64,000 bases of DNA from Bog-473 sp963783965 (GCA_963783965.1 CAWAPQ010000004.1:1-64000); one strand, 5' to 3'; shown: positions 50,921 to 60,150, counted from the first letter of the stretch. The notes: generated by a model not told the origin, from the sequence alone. Translations and numbers: made by a program.

Positions 50921-53176
50921 CTAGGACGAGGCGCCGGAGCTCAGGTCGTAGACGGTCACGCCGCCCACGGTCTCGGCGGTGAAGTGCGCCTCCACCCACG
51001 ACGTGATCTGCGACGCGTCGTCCGAGCTCCCGCCGCCAGCACCGCCGCCGAAGCCGCCTCCACCACCGAAGCCGCCGCCGCCGGCGATGTAGTAGTGGAT
51101 CTTGCCCTCCGAGACGTACTTCTCGAACTGGGCCAGCGTCGGCGCGGGGTCGGTGCCGTTGAAGCCGCCGATGGCCATGACAGGCTCGCCGCTCCCCAGC
51201 TGGTAGCCGGCCGCGTTGTTCGAGTTCACCGTGGCCGCCGCCCAGGTGTACCTGCCGGCGTCAGCTCGCAGTGCCTTGTTGAGCGCGGCGTTGGACTGGC
51301 TGGAGTTCAAGAACCCTGCGCCACCACCACCGGCACCACCGGCACCACCGCCGCCGAACCCGGCGCCCCGTCGGAACCCGCCACCGGTGCCGAAGGAGGG
51401 TGCTCCGCCTGCGAAGCCGCCGGCGCCGGTACCCGCGCCCGCACCTGCGCCGGTTCGGAACCTCCCGGCGCCGGGGAAGCCTCCGCCTTGCGTCCCGCCG
51501 GGGAAGCCTCCGCCGCCGCCAAAGGCCCGGCGCGCCCCGGCACCGGGAAAGCCACCGGTGCCACCGGGGAATCCCCCGCCGGGGCCCCCGAAACCGCCGG
51601 ACGCCGTCGGCGTCACCGACGGGATCGCCCCGTTGTGGGGCGTGGCCGCGGTGGCCACGGTCGAGAACAACGGCGCGGCGAGTGCGGCGCCAAAACCGAG
51701 CGTGGCCACCAGCGCGATGGCGAGCTTCGGCAGCGTACGCAGCAGCGGCAGGGCGAGAATGGCCACGACACCCAGTGCGCCCACCACGGCAACGAAGGGA
51801 CGGAGCGCGGGGAACCACTCGGAGGTGCGGCCGAGAAGGACGTAGCTCCAGACCACCGTCGCGGCCAACCCCGCGGCCAGTCCGACGCGCCCGACCCAGG
51901 TGGTCCGGCGCTCCCACAGGCCCATGGTGCCGATGCCGACGAGTGCGCCGAGCGGTGGCGCGAGCGCCACGGTGTAGTAGGGGTGGATGATCCCCTGGGC
52001 CAGGCTGATGACGAGGCCGATGCTCACGAGTGAGCCACCCCAGAGCAGGAGCCCGGCGCGCTCACGATCGGTGCGACGGGCGCGCAGCGTGACGACGAGT
52101 AGGACCGCGCCCATCACCAATGCGCCCGGGAGGAGCCAGGACATCATGTTCCCGAACTCGGCGTTGAAGAGGCGGGTGAGTCCGGTCGGGCCCCACATGC
52201 TCCCGGCCACCCGACCCCCGCCGACACTGCCCGACTCGCTGCCATCGAGCCGGCCGAAACCGTTGTAGCCGAAGATCAGGTTGAGGATGCTGTTGTTCTG
52301 CGACCCGCCGACATAGGGGCGGTCGGAGGCGGGCGTCAGGGCGACGATGGCCACCCACCACCCCGCGGCCACCACGACCGAGACACCCATGAGGAACGTC
52401 TGCCAGACCCGGCGCCACCATCCCGTCGGCGCCGCCAGCAGGTACACGACGGCCATGACGGGGAGGATCAAGAAGGCCTGCATCATTTTGGTGATGAACC
52501 CGAAGCCGATCAGCGCACCGGCGAGCACGAGCCACTTGGTCTGCGCCTTCTCAATGCCGCGCATGGTGGCGTAGGTCGCCGCCGTGAGCAGCAGCGCCAG
52601 CAAAGCGTCCGGATTGTTGTAGCGGAACATCAGCGCCCCCACCGGGGTGAGCGCCACGACAACGCCGGCGAGGAGCGCCGCCTGTGCGCTGAACCACCGC
52701 CGCACCGAGAGGTAGACCAGTCCGACCGTGGCCACACCCTCGAGAGCCTGCGGCGCCAGCATGCTCCACGAGTTGAGACCGAAGATCCGGGCCGAGATCT
52801 CCATCGGCCACAAGAAGGCCGGTGGCTTGTCGACGGTGATGAAGTTCGACGAATCGGAGGACCCGAAGAACATCGCCTTCCAGCTCTTCGTCCCCGCCTG
52901 GACGGCGGCCGAGTAGAACGAGTTGGCCCAGCCGCTGGCGCCCAGGCCCCAGAAATAGAGGACAGCCGTCGCCACGAGGAGCCCGAGCAGGGCGGGACGG
53001 ACCCAGGCCGCGTCGCTCTCCTTGCCTCGTATGAAGCGGGCCGGCCAACCGCGGCGGGGGCCGGGGGGCCAGGTCGACGGGGCGACCGGGGCCGCTCCGT
53101 CGGGTGGAGCGACGAGTGGCTGCGGCGGTTCGAGGACGCCCACCGACGCCTCGCGGGTGGATGTCGGGTCGGTCAT
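50921..53176 (-). CDS. GT39-family membrane glycosyltransferase with Gly-rich insert (paralogue)
   Basis: A 751-residue polytopic glycosyltransferase, paralogue of 38649-40826. Loop motif SNFITVDKPPAFLWPMEISA and MFRYNNPDALLALLLTAATY mark the GT39 (ArnT/YkcB) family. A long extracytoplasmic Gly/Ala/Phe-rich linker (about residues 515-625) precedes the C-terminal domain YTWAAATVNSNNAAGYQLGS/VMAIGGFNGTDPAPTLAQFE, then a second Gly-rich patch. In the paralogue NDPDA replaces NNPDA. The ATG overlaps the upstream GtrA stop (ATGA), so it is coupled to its donor-supply genes. Confidence 0.92.
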   Translation of the reverse strand: MTDPTSTREASVGVLEPPQPLVAPPDGAAPVAPSTWPPGPRRGWPARFIRGKESDAAWVRPALLGLLVATAVLYFWGLGASGWANSFYSAAVQAGTKSWKAMFFGSSDSSNFITVDKPPAFLWPMEISARIFGLNSWSMLAPQALEGVATVGLVYLSVRRWFSAQAALLAGVVVALTPVGALMFRYNNPDALLALLLTAATYATMRGIEKAQTKWLVLAGALIGFGFITKMMQAFLILPVMAVVYLLAAPTGWWRRVWQTFLMGVSVVVAAGWWVAIVALTPASDRPYVGGSQNNSILNLIFGYNGFGRLDGSESGSVGGGRVAGSMWGPTGLTRLFNAEFGNMMSWLLPGALVMGAVLLVVTLRARRTDRERAGLLLWGGSLVSIGLVISLAQGIIHPYYTVALAPPLGALVGIGTMGLWERRTTWVGRVGLAAGLAATVVWSYVLLGRTSEWFPALRPFVAVVGALGVVAILALPLLRTLPKLAIALVATLGFGAALAAPLFSTVATAATPHNGAIPSVTPTASGGFGGPGGGFPGGTGGFPGAGARRAFGGGGGFPGGTQGGGFPGAGRFRTGAGAGAGTGAGGFAGGAPSFGTGGGFRRGAGFGGGGAGGAGGGGAGFLNSSQSNAALNKALRADAGRYTWAAATVNSNNAAGYQLGSGEPVMAIGGFNGTDPAPTLAQFEKYVSEGKIHYYIAGGGGFGGGGGFGGGAGGGSSDDASQITSWVEAHFTAETVGGVTVYDLSSGASS

Positions 53177-53691
53177 CGGGCTACCTCCAAAGGGCCGGCA
53201 CCGGGGCGGGCGCTCGGGCGGAAGATCCAGGCCCGCAGGACAGCGAACCGGAAGACGGCGGCGAGCAGATTGGCCACGGTGAGGGCCACGATCTCGGCGA
53301 GCAGCGCGGACGGGGCGACCCAGTCGGCCACGGCCAGTCCGAGCGTCGTCAGGCCGAGGCTCACCAGGTACAGCCCTCCGGCCACGGCGAAGAGCCGGCC
53401 CCGGCGCGCCTGCCCGTCGGTGGTGCGGGAGAGCTCCCGGTGCACCGCTGTGTTGAACAGCGTGGCGATGGCCATGGCGACGGCATTGGCTCCGAAGGCA
53501 CCGAGGAGCGGCCGCCAGGCGACGAAGAGGAAGAGGTAGCCGAGTGTGGAGACGACGCCCACCCCGGCGAAGCGCAGGAGCTGGTCGGCCGTCACCTCGT
53601 TGGAGCGGACTCGGCGCAGCCCCTTGGGCCGCCGGACCAGCATCCGCCAGACTCCACGCAGGTCGTCAGCGGCGGTCGACACGATCTGCAC
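53173..53691 (-). CDS. GtrA-family membrane protein (probably fused to the upstream GT2 before a frameshift)
   Basis: A 172-residue GtrA domain with four predicted helices (LLRFAGVGVVSTLGYLFLFV, VAMAIATLFNTAVHREL, LYLVSLGLTTLGLAVADWVA, LTVANLLAAVFRFAVLRAWI). The sequence VQIVSTAADDLRGVWRMLVR before it continues the GT2 domain in the usual bifunctional GT2-GtrA protein. Dropping one G at about 53691 (CGCGGTG) joins the frames. As written, it could be translated alone from the GTG at 53691. It would supply the polyprenyl-phosphate sugar to the GT39 next to it. Confidence 0.82.
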   Translation of the reverse strand: MQIVSTAADDLRGVWRMLVRRPKGLRRVRSNEVTADQLLRFAGVGVVSTLGYLFLFVAWRPLLGAFGANAVAMAIATLFNTAVHRELSRTTDGQARRGRLFAVAGGLYLVSLGLTTLGLAVADWVAPSALLAEIVALTVANLLAAVFRFAVLRAWIFRPSARPGAGPLEVAR

Positions 53692-54376
53692 CGCGCGAGT
53701 CAGGATCGTCGACCCAGTCCACCGGCACCTCGCCGATGCGCAGGCCCAGGCGCTCGGCCGTGACCAACAGCTCGGTGTCGAAGAACCACTCGTTGTCCTC
53801 AATGAGCGGCAACAGCTTCGCCGCGGCGTCGCGACGCAGGGCCTTGAAGCCGCATTGGGCATCGCTGAAGCGTCCGTGCAGTGTGAGCTTGAGCAGCAGG
53901 TTGTACGCCCGCGAGATCAGCTCGCGCTTGGGGCCGCGCACGACATGCGCGCCGGGCGCGAGCCGGGACCCGATGGTCACGTCGCGATGCCCGGACAGCA
54001 GCGGAGCGACCAGTGGGAGCAGGGCGGGAAGGGAGGTCGAAAGGTCGACGTCCATGTAGGCGACGACCGGCGCGTCGCTCGTCGACCAGGCGGAGCGCAA
54101 TGCAAAGCCCCTACCCTTGCGGGGCAGATGCATGGCGGCCACGCCGCGCACGGTCGCGGCCAGGTGCCGCGCCACCTTGGCGGTGTCGTCCGTGCTGGCA
54201 TTGTCGACCACGGTGATCAGCGCGCGGAAGGGAAAGGATTCGTCGAGGAAGGCGCGCAGGGCGGTGATGCGCTCAGCCAGCTGTGCGGCCTCGTTGTAGA
54301 CGGGCACGACGATCTCGACATCCAACGGGACCCGGCGGGGGTCGACGTCGGCTTCGAAGGGAGCCAGGGCTGTCAT
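53666..54376 (-). CDS. GT2-family polyprenyl-phosphate glycosyltransferase (frameshifted at C-terminus)
   Basis: A 236-residue GT2 enzyme (DPM1/YkcC/GtrB-like). It contains EIVVPVYNEAAQLAERITAL, the DxD-containing APVVAYMDVDLSTSLPALLP, GSRLAPGAHVVRGPKRELIS and FSDAQCGFKALRRDAAAKLL, then the EVPVDWVDDPDSR end motif. After DSR the frame drifts into GADRVDRR and stops, whereas normal relatives run on as VDIV... into a GtrA domain; one extra G explains it. It transfers a sugar from a nucleotide donor to polyprenyl phosphate. It lies downstream of the histidine kinase at 54470 with a 93-bp gap. Confidence 0.88.
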   Translation of the reverse strand: MTALAPFEADVDPRRVPLDVEIVVPVYNEAAQLAERITALRAFLDESFPFRALITVVDNASTDDTAKVARHLAATVRGVAAMHLPRKGRGFALRSAWSTSDAPVVAYMDVDLSTSLPALLPLVAPLLSGHRDVTIGSRLAPGAHVVRGPKRELISRAYNLLLKLTLHGRFSDAQCGFKALRRDAAAKLLPLIEDNEWFFDTELLVTAERLGLRIGEVPVDWVDDPDSRGADRVDRR

Positions 54377-54469
54377 GCCAGGCATGCTGCCCGCGCCGTC
54401 TCCGGACGCCGTGAAGCTCGGCTGTGGATCCGATGTGAATCTCACACGGCCCAGCACGGACAGGCCTGG

Positions 54470-56056
54470 TCAGACGGTCGGCGGGGGTGCCTGGCTCACG
54501 GCGGCAGGGTCGTCCTCATCCGGTCGGGCGGGGCTCACCGGGATCAGGATGGTGACCACCAGCCCTTGGCCCGGAGACGACGCGGCCGAGACGGTCCCGC
54601 CATGGGCCGTCACGATGGCGGCCACGATGGAAAGCCCCAACCCGCTGCCGCCGCCGGTCCGGGCCCGAGCGGGGTCGGCACGGTAGAAGCGCTCGAAGAC
54701 GCGCCGCGCCTCCTCGTCGGCCATACCCGGCCCGGTGTCGCGTACCTCGATCTGCGCCTGGTCTCCCACGAGGTCCACTCGCACGGTGGCGGCCGTTCCG
54801 GGCGGCGTATGCGCCCTGACGTTGGCCAACAGGTTGTCGAGGACCTGGCGCAGACGATCCTTGTCACCGGCCACCTCGACCGGCCGTGTCGCAGAGAACT
54901 GCACGGGCCACTCAGGCCCCACCGCGGCGGCGGTGCGTACCGCCTCGGAGGCCAACGCGACCAATTCGACGGGCGCCATCTGCATCGGCACGCCCTCATC
55001 GAGGCGGGCCAAGGTGAGCAGGTCGTTGACCAAGCGGTCCATGCGGGCCGTCTCCGTTCGGATGCCCGAGACGATGCGCGGCAAATCATCGGCGTGCTGG
55101 GAACCGCCGCGCTCGAAGAGCTCGGCGTACGCCGAGACGGCGGCGATGGGCGTTCGCAGCTCGTGGGAGGCGTCGGCCACGAACTGGCGCAGGTGCTGCT
55201 CGTTCTCGCGCAAGCGCGACTCCGACGCGACGCGGGCCGAGAAGGCCGCCTGAATCCGCTCGAGCATCACGTTGAGGGCGCGGGCCAATCGGCCGACCTC
55301 GGTCGCCTGATCGGCACCCGGCACACGCTGGTCGAGATCACCGGCAGCGATGGAGTCGGCGGTGCGCTCGACGTCCTCGAGCGGGCGCAACCCGAGCCGG
55401 ACCAACCACCAGCCACCGGCCAACGCGAGCACGAGCGCCCCTGCGGTCACCGCCAGCTCGGTCAGGAAGAGGGTGTGCAGCGTGCTGTTCTGGTCAACGA
55501 GAGGTTGTGCCTGGACCTGCACCAAGTTGCCGTTGAGCTTCTCGGCGCGCACCCGGAAGCTCGGGCCGCCAGGAGAGACGGAGCCTGTGGTGAAGTACGC
55601 CACCTGCGACCCGTCGGGCTGGGTGGTGAATCCGGTGACGGGGACGGGAAGCTGTGGCCGGTACGGATGGCCGTCGACATAGGCGGGGCACTCGACACTG
55701 TTGACCACGGCGCTCTTTTTGGCGCTCACCACTGCGAAGTAACTCACGGAGAAGATGTTGGGAAAGCCGCCGGTCCCCGGTGTGGGGCCCGTCCCGCTGT
55801 TCCCGCTGTTCCCGCTGTTCCCGGCTTCGGCGTCGGCGCCGCCGTCGCCGTCGCCGGAGTTCTGCTGGGGCAAGCACCCGTTGAAGACCAGGCCAGTCGG
55901 CGTCCGGAAGAGATGGCTTCGGTTCTGCGCCAGTTGCTGGTCGACCTGGTTGTAGAGGGAGGTGCGCAACGCCGAGTACGTGGCGAAATCGGCCACCACC
56001 AGTGCGACGATGGCGATCGCTCCGACCGCGAGGAGGAGCCGGAGCCTGAGTGACAC
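54470..56056 (-). CDS. HAMP-domain sensor histidine kinase
   Basis: A 528-residue classical kinase: TM1 (about 7-27), an extracytoplasmic sensor of ~170 residues, TM2 (about 199-221), HAMP (222-275), HisKA with H298 (FVADASHELRTPIAAVSAYA) and HATPase with LDNLLANVRAHTPPG, DTGPGM and GGGSGLGLSIV. The sensor contains a GNSGNSGNSG run from three 9-nt repeats, a likely slippage site. The regulator gene stops next to its GTG (TGAGTG), so the two form one operon. The linked glycosyltransferases suggest envelope control. Confidence 0.95.
   Translation of the reverse strand: MSLRLRLLLAVGAIAIVALVVADFATYSALRTSLYNQVDQQLAQNRSHLFRTPTGLVFNGCLPQQNSGDGDGGADAEAGNSGNSGNSGTGPTPGTGGFPNIFSVSYFAVVSAKKSAVVNSVECPAYVDGHPYRPQLPVPVTGFTTQPDGSQVAYFTTGSVSPGGPSFRVRAEKLNGNLVQVQAQPLVDQNSTLHTLFLTELAVTAGALVLALAGGWWLVRLGLRPLEDVERTADSIAAGDLDQRVPGADQATEVGRLARALNVMLERIQAAFSARVASESRLRENEQHLRQFVADASHELRTPIAAVSAYAELFERGGSQHADDLPRIVSGIRTETARMDRLVNDLLTLARLDEGVPMQMAPVELVALASEAVRTAAAVGPEWPVQFSATRPVEVAGDKDRLRQVLDNLLANVRAHTPPGTAATVRVDLVGDQAQIEVRDTGPGMADEEARRVFERFYRADPARARTGGGSGLGLSIVAAIVTAHGGTVSAASSPGQGLVVTILIPVSPARPDEDDPAAVSQAPPPTV
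55796..55822. repeat. Short 9-bp tandem repeat in the kinase sensor domain
   Basis: CCGCTGTTC repeated three times on the plus strand, encoding Gly-Asn-Ser on the kinase strand, in frame and without a stop. Copy-number change would lengthen the loop by three residues each time. Confidence 0.8.
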
Positions 56057-56770
56057 TCAGGCCGCTCCGCTGGCCGACTCCGGCTCCCGCAACGTGTAGC
56101 CGACGAGACGGATGGTGTGGATGAGCGGCGGCCCGAATTTCTCGAGCTTCTTGCGCAGATAGCTGACGTAGGTTTCGACGACGTTCCCATCGCCACCGAA
56201 GTCGTAGTGCCAGACGTGATCGAGGATCTGCGACTTCGACAGCACGTGGCGTGGGTTGAGCATGAAGTAACGCAGGAGGTTGAATTCGGTCGCGGTGAGA
56301 TTGATGGCGCTCCCACCTCGGCGCACCTCGTGCGCGCTCTCGTCGAGCTCGAGGTCGGAGAAGCGCAGGATGCCGTCGTCCTCGGGCTCGTAGCCGGTCC
56401 GCCGCAGGATGGCATGCACCCGGGCGATCACCTCGGCCAGCGCGAAGGGCTTGGTCACGTAGTCGTCGCCTCCGACGGTGAGCCCGGCCAGCTTGTCCTG
56501 CAGCGTGTCGCGGGCGGTCAGGAACAGAACGGGCACCCGCAGCCCGTCCGAGCGCAGCCGCCGGGTCACCTCGAGGCCGTCGAGGTCGGGCAGCATGACG
56601 TCGAGGATGAGCAGGTCGGGGGGATCCTCCTGGGCCTGGGCCAGCGCCTTGCGCCCGGTCATCGCCTCGTCGACCGTGAACCCCTCGTAGCGCAGCGACG
56701 TCGCCACCGCATCGACGATCGAAGGCTCGTCGTCAACCACCAGTACCCGCGGTCCGTTGTCCGTCTTCAC
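56057..56770 (-). CDS. OmpR/PhoB-family response regulator
   Basis: A 237-residue regulator. Receiver with DD at 13-14, phospho-acceptor D57 (LLILDVMLPDLDG) and Lys in DYVTKPFA; C-terminal winged helix (about 137-228) with INLTATEFNLLRYFMLNPRH, VSYLRKKLEKFGPPLIHTIR and VGYTLR. The partner is the kinase immediately downstream. It resembles PrrA/TcrX-type regulators of Actinomycetota. Divergent/next gene is cinA, 110 bp away, on the same strand, so the promoter of this operon lies between 56771 and 56880. Confidence 0.95.
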   Translation of the reverse strand: MKTDNGPRVLVVDDEPSIVDAVATSLRYEGFTVDEAMTGRKALAQAQEDPPDLLILDVMLPDLDGLEVTRRLRSDGLRVPVLFLTARDTLQDKLAGLTVGGDDYVTKPFALAEVIARVHAILRRTGYEPEDDGILRFSDLELDESAHEVRRGGSAINLTATEFNLLRYFMLNPRHVLSKSQILDHVWHYDFGGDGNVVETYVSYLRKKLEKFGPPLIHTIRLVGYTLREPESASGAA

Positions 56771-56880
56771 TTGGCCATACCTCCCTGGCGCTCAGGGTCG
56801 CGCCCTGGCTTGCCCGTCCAGTGTGACCCCCCTGTGGCCCCCCTGTGAAGGCGGCTGCTCAGACGGAACGAACAGGCCGC

Positions 56881-58149
56881 TCAGGCAGTATGGAGGTCGA
56901 GAGCGCGTCGGAGCAGGTCAAGAGCCGAAATGGCCCCGTACTGGCGCACACGTTCCCGGTCGCCTGGGACCCGCAGCTCACGGGTCTGGGCCGGCTGGCC
57001 AGGGAGATGAAGGCCGACGAAGACCGTGCCCGGGGGAACGCCCTCCTGGTCGTCCGGGCCGGCGACCCCGGTGATGCCGAGGCCGACGTCGGCCCCTGTC
57101 ACCCGGGCGGCACCTTCGGCCATGGCGGCGGCGGCCGCTTCCGTGACCACCGGTCCGGTGGGCACACCCAGGACGTCGAACTTGACCTGCGAGTCGTAGG
57201 CCACGACGCCGCCGCGGAACCACGACGAGGCGCCGGGCACGTTGACGAGGCGAGAGGCGATGAGGCCGCCGGTGAGCGACTCGGCGACGCCGAAGGTCAG
57301 GCCGTGCGCAATCAGACGGGAGGCCACTGCGACCTCCATGGACTCGTCGTCCACTCCGAAGACAATGTCTCCGAGGCGCTCCTCAATGGCGCGACGGACC
57401 TCGCCGTCCTCCTTGTCCAGCAGCGCGGTGACGTCTTCGGACGTGCGGGCCCGGGCCGTGATGCGCACTTTGATCCCCTCGATGCCCGACGCCAGGAACG
57501 CCAGGGTCACGTCGCCGGTCGCGTCCAGCGCGTCGATGCGGTCCTGCAGGGACTCGGCCAGGCCGGACTCGCTGGCGCCCCACGTGCGCAGCACGCGGCT
57601 GGCGATGACACCGCTCTCCTCGCCGCTTTCCGCCATACGGGCCCGCAGGTCCGGGAGGATGCCGCGCTCGAACATCTCTGCCATTTCGTAGGGGACTCCG
57701 GGAACCGCGTAGACCACCTTGTTGCCGACGGGACAGATGAGGCCAGGAGCGGTGCCGGCGACCTGGGGGATGATGGCCGCTCCCTTCGGCACATCGGCCT
57801 GGCGCGCGTTGTTCTCCGTCATGGTCCGTCCCCGCGCCTCGAAGAACCCCGCGATGACGTCCACGATGGCCTGGTCGCGCACCAGGGACACCCCCATCAC
57901 CTCGGCGATGGCCTCGCGGGTGATGTCGTCCTGGGTCGGTCCGAGGCCGCCGCACATGATGACGCCGTCGCTCCGGGCCAGGGCGGTGCGCAACGCCAAG
58001 GTGATGCGGTCGTGGTTGTCGCCGACGGCCTGATGGAAGTGCGAGGCCACGCCGTTGGCGGCCAGGTGCTCGCCCAGCCAGGCGGAGTTGGTGTCCGCGA
58101 TCTGACCCAACAGCAGCTCGGTCCCGACCGCCACGATCTCGATTCTCAC
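56881..58149 (-). CDS. cinA: CinA-family competence/damage-inducible protein
   Basis: A 422-residue CinA. The N-terminal MoCF/COG1058 domain starts VRIEIVAVGTELLLGQIADT and contains GGLGPTQDDITREAIAEVMG; the C-terminal amidase-like domain has LTFGVAESLTGGLIASRLVN and GADVGLGITGVAGPDDQEGV. It combines ADP-ribose pyrophosphatase and NMN deamidase roles of NAD recycling in studied relatives. GTG at 58149 is 10 bp after the pgsA stop. In many Actinomycetota recA follows cinA; here 8.5 kb intervenes. Confidence 0.95.
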   Translation of the reverse strand: MRIEIVAVGTELLLGQIADTNSAWLGEHLAANGVASHFHQAVGDNHDRITLALRTALARSDGVIMCGGLGPTQDDITREAIAEVMGVSLVRDQAIVDVIAGFFEARGRTMTENNARQADVPKGAAIIPQVAGTAPGLICPVGNKVVYAVPGVPYEMAEMFERGILPDLRARMAESGEESGVIASRVLRTWGASESGLAESLQDRIDALDATGDVTLAFLASGIEGIKVRITARARTSEDVTALLDKEDGEVRRAIEERLGDIVFGVDDESMEVAVASRLIAHGLTFGVAESLTGGLIASRLVNVPGASSWFRGGVVAYDSQVKFDVLGVPTGPVVTEAAAAAMAEGAARVTGADVGLGITGVAGPDDQEGVPPGTVFVGLHLPGQPAQTRELRVPGDRERVRQYGAISALDLLRRALDLHTA

Positions 58150-58159
58150 GGCGGTGACC

Positions 58160-58753
58160 TTACGTTGCGGCCGGCGAATGGAGCGCACGCCGGCCGTCGA
58201 GCAGGTACTCCGCGCCGGTGTAGAGGGTGAGGGCGCAGGCGAACCAGATGGCGGCGACCTGCAGCGTGTGCTGATGGGCCAGCGGCGGGATGATGACCGT
58301 ACCGATCGCCAGGTCCTGCACGAGCGTCTTGACCTTGGCCGACTTCCGAGCAGGGATCGACACGCCACGGCGGCCGACCCAGGAGCGGTAGCCCTGCATG
58401 CCGACCTCGCGGACCGTGATGAGGATCACCGGCAGCCAGGGCAGGTGGCCCTGCACGGACAGCGTGATCATGGCGGCGAGCACGCACGCCTTGTCGGCCA
58501 GCGGGTCGAGGAAGGCGCCGGAGCGCGTGGTGCCGTGGCGGCGGGCCATGTAGCCATCGAGCCCGTCGCTCGCGGCCAACAGGAACCCGACGACCACGTT
58601 GATCCATGATGCACCCCAGGCGACGAGCATGAGCACGTAGACCGGTGCGGCCAGCAGCCGGGCCACCGTGACGGCGTTGGCCGGCGTGACCAGCGCGCTC
58701 GGTCCGAACGTGAACTGCGGCTGCGGTGCCGGCTCGTGCGTGGCTTCGCTCAC
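58160..58753 (-). CDS. pgsA: CDP-diacylglycerol--glycerol-3-phosphate 3-phosphatidyltransferase
   Basis: A 197-residue membrane CDP-alcohol phosphotransferase that makes phosphatidylglycerol phosphate. The full signature D-G-x2-A-R-x8-G-x3-D-x3-D is present (SDGLDGYMARRHG ... SGAFLDPLADK, about 63-87). About five helices follow from PANAVTVARLLAAPVYVLML. GTG at 58753 overlaps the rimO stop (GTGA). Sits in the conserved rimO-pgsA-cinA order. A phosphatidylinositol-phosphate role is less likely given the neighbourhood. Confidence 0.93.
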   Translation of the reverse strand: MSEATHEPAPQPQFTFGPSALVTPANAVTVARLLAAPVYVLMLVAWGASWINVVVGFLLAASDGLDGYMARRHGTTRSGAFLDPLADKACVLAAMITLSVQGHLPWLPVILITVREVGMQGYRSWVGRRGVSIPARKSAKVKTLVQDLAIGTVIIPPLAHQHTLQVAAIWFACALTLYTGAEYLLDGRRALHSPAAT

Positions 58754-60150
58754 GCGGTGCCGACTCCTCGTGACGCGCCGGCCGGAACCGGATTCTGGTC
58801 GGCGACGCGAACGGCGTACAGGTCGGGCCCCTCCGCGCCGGTAATGGCGACGTCGACGAGGCTGCCCACCGTCAGGTCGGGCGGCACATGCACGATGCCG
58901 TCGATCTCGGGCGCCTCGTGCACGGTGCGACCCTGGCCGGGGGCGTCGACGAGGACCTGGCGGGTGACGCCGATCAGCGAGTCGCGCTTGGCCGCCGTGA
59001 TGTCGTCCTGCAGTTCGGCGCACTCGCGCAGGCGCTCGAGCGCGAGCTCGGGCGGCACCTGCTCATGCAGGCCGGCGGCGTGGGTCCCGTCCTCACGTGA
59101 GTACGGGAAGAAGCCGGCCCAGTCGAGCTGCGCCGCCGCGAGGAACTCGAGCAGGAGGTCGTGGTCGCGCTCCGTCTCGCCCGGATAACCGAGGATGAAC
59201 GAGGAGCGGAAGGTGGCCTCGGGGTCGGCCGTCCTGATGTCGTCGATGCGGCGCAGAAATCGGTCGCCGTCACCCCAACGCCGCATGCCGGCCAGCAGCG
59301 GACGTGAGACGTGTTGCAGCGAGAGATCGAAATACGGGACGCCTGTGCCAAGGATGGTCTCGATCAATTCGTCGGTGAGCCCGGAGGGATAGAGGTAGAG
59401 CAGGCGCGTGCGCTCGACACGGGTCGACACGGCGCGGGTGAGCGCGGCAATGGGCGACGGGCCGTTCGCAATGCGGGTGCGCCGGCCCGGCCCCGAACGA
59501 TCCCTGCCGTAGGAGGCCAGGTCCTGTGCCACGAGGACGATCTCGCGCAGGTGTGGCGCGCCGTCGGCTGGTCCACCAAGGGCGTCGACCTCGGCCAGGA
59601 TGTCCTCGGTCGAGCGGGATCGCTGCTTGCCGCGGAACGACGGGATGGCACAGAAGCCGCAGATGCGATCGCACCCCTCGGCCACCTTCACGTAGGCCCA
59701 GGGGGCGCGGGCCGCCGGACGCGGAAGTTCCAGGAGATCGAAGCCGTTCGTCGCCAGCGCCGGCGCGGTGGCGCGAGGCCTGCTCGTGAGTGTGACGGGG
59801 ACGGCTGCGGCGGTCGCTGCGGTGAGGGGATCGGTGAGCTCGGATCCGAAGCCGGCCACGAGATCGACCTCGGGGAGGGCGTGACGCAACTCGTCTCCGT
59901 ACCGCTCCGCCATGCAGCCGGTCACCACCAGGCGTGCGCCCGGGCGGCGGCGGTCGGCCAGGGTCAGGACGGTGTCGATCGATTCCTGGCGGGCGGCGTC
60001 AATGAAGGCACACGTGTTGACCACGACGAGGTCGGCCGCCTCGGCGTCGGGGGCGCGGCCGAACCCCTGTGCAGCGAGATAGCCCTCCAGCTTGTCGGAG
60101 TCGACCTGGTTCTTCGGGCACCCCAGGGTCTGCAGCCAATAGAGGCCCAC
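58750..60150 (-). CDS. rimO: Ribosomal protein S12 methylthiotransferase RimO
   Basis: A 466-residue radical-SAM methylthiotransferase of ribosomal protein S12 Asp-88. The UPF0004 domain starts VGLYWLQTLGCPKNQVDSDK; the radical-SAM CxxxCxxC is in VAEGCDRICGFCAIPSFRGK; the TRAM domain closes the protein. The GTG at 60150 puts the start at the family's N-terminus; an ATG at 60231 would add 27 residues, and still longer versions run through tRNA-Ser and are rejected. First gene of the operon, 116 bp from the tRNA end. Confidence 0.93.
   Translation of the reverse strand: MGLYWLQTLGCPKNQVDSDKLEGYLAAQGFGRAPDAEAADLVVVNTCAFIDAARQESIDTVLTLADRRRPGARLVVTGCMAERYGDELRHALPEVDLVAGFGSELTDPLTAATAAAVPVTLTSRPRATAPALATNGFDLLELPRPAARAPWAYVKVAEGCDRICGFCAIPSFRGKQRSRSTEDILAEVDALGGPADGAPHLREIVLVAQDLASYGRDRSGPGRRTRIANGPSPIAALTRAVSTRVERTRLLYLYPSGLTDELIETILGTGVPYFDLSLQHVSRPLLAGMRRWGDGDRFLRRIDDIRTADPEATFRSSFILGYPGETERDHDLLLEFLAAAQLDWAGFFPYSREDGTHAAGLHEQVPPELALERLRECAELQDDITAAKRDSLIGVTRQVLVDAPGQGRTVHEAPEIDGIVHVPPDLTVGSLVDVAITGAEGPDLYAVRVADQNPVPAGASRGVGTA

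Noticed and set aside
51300..51620. Dense periodic repeats resembling a CRISPR or satellite
   Set aside because: They are in-frame Gly codons of the GT39 linker, without constant spacers or direct-repeat length.
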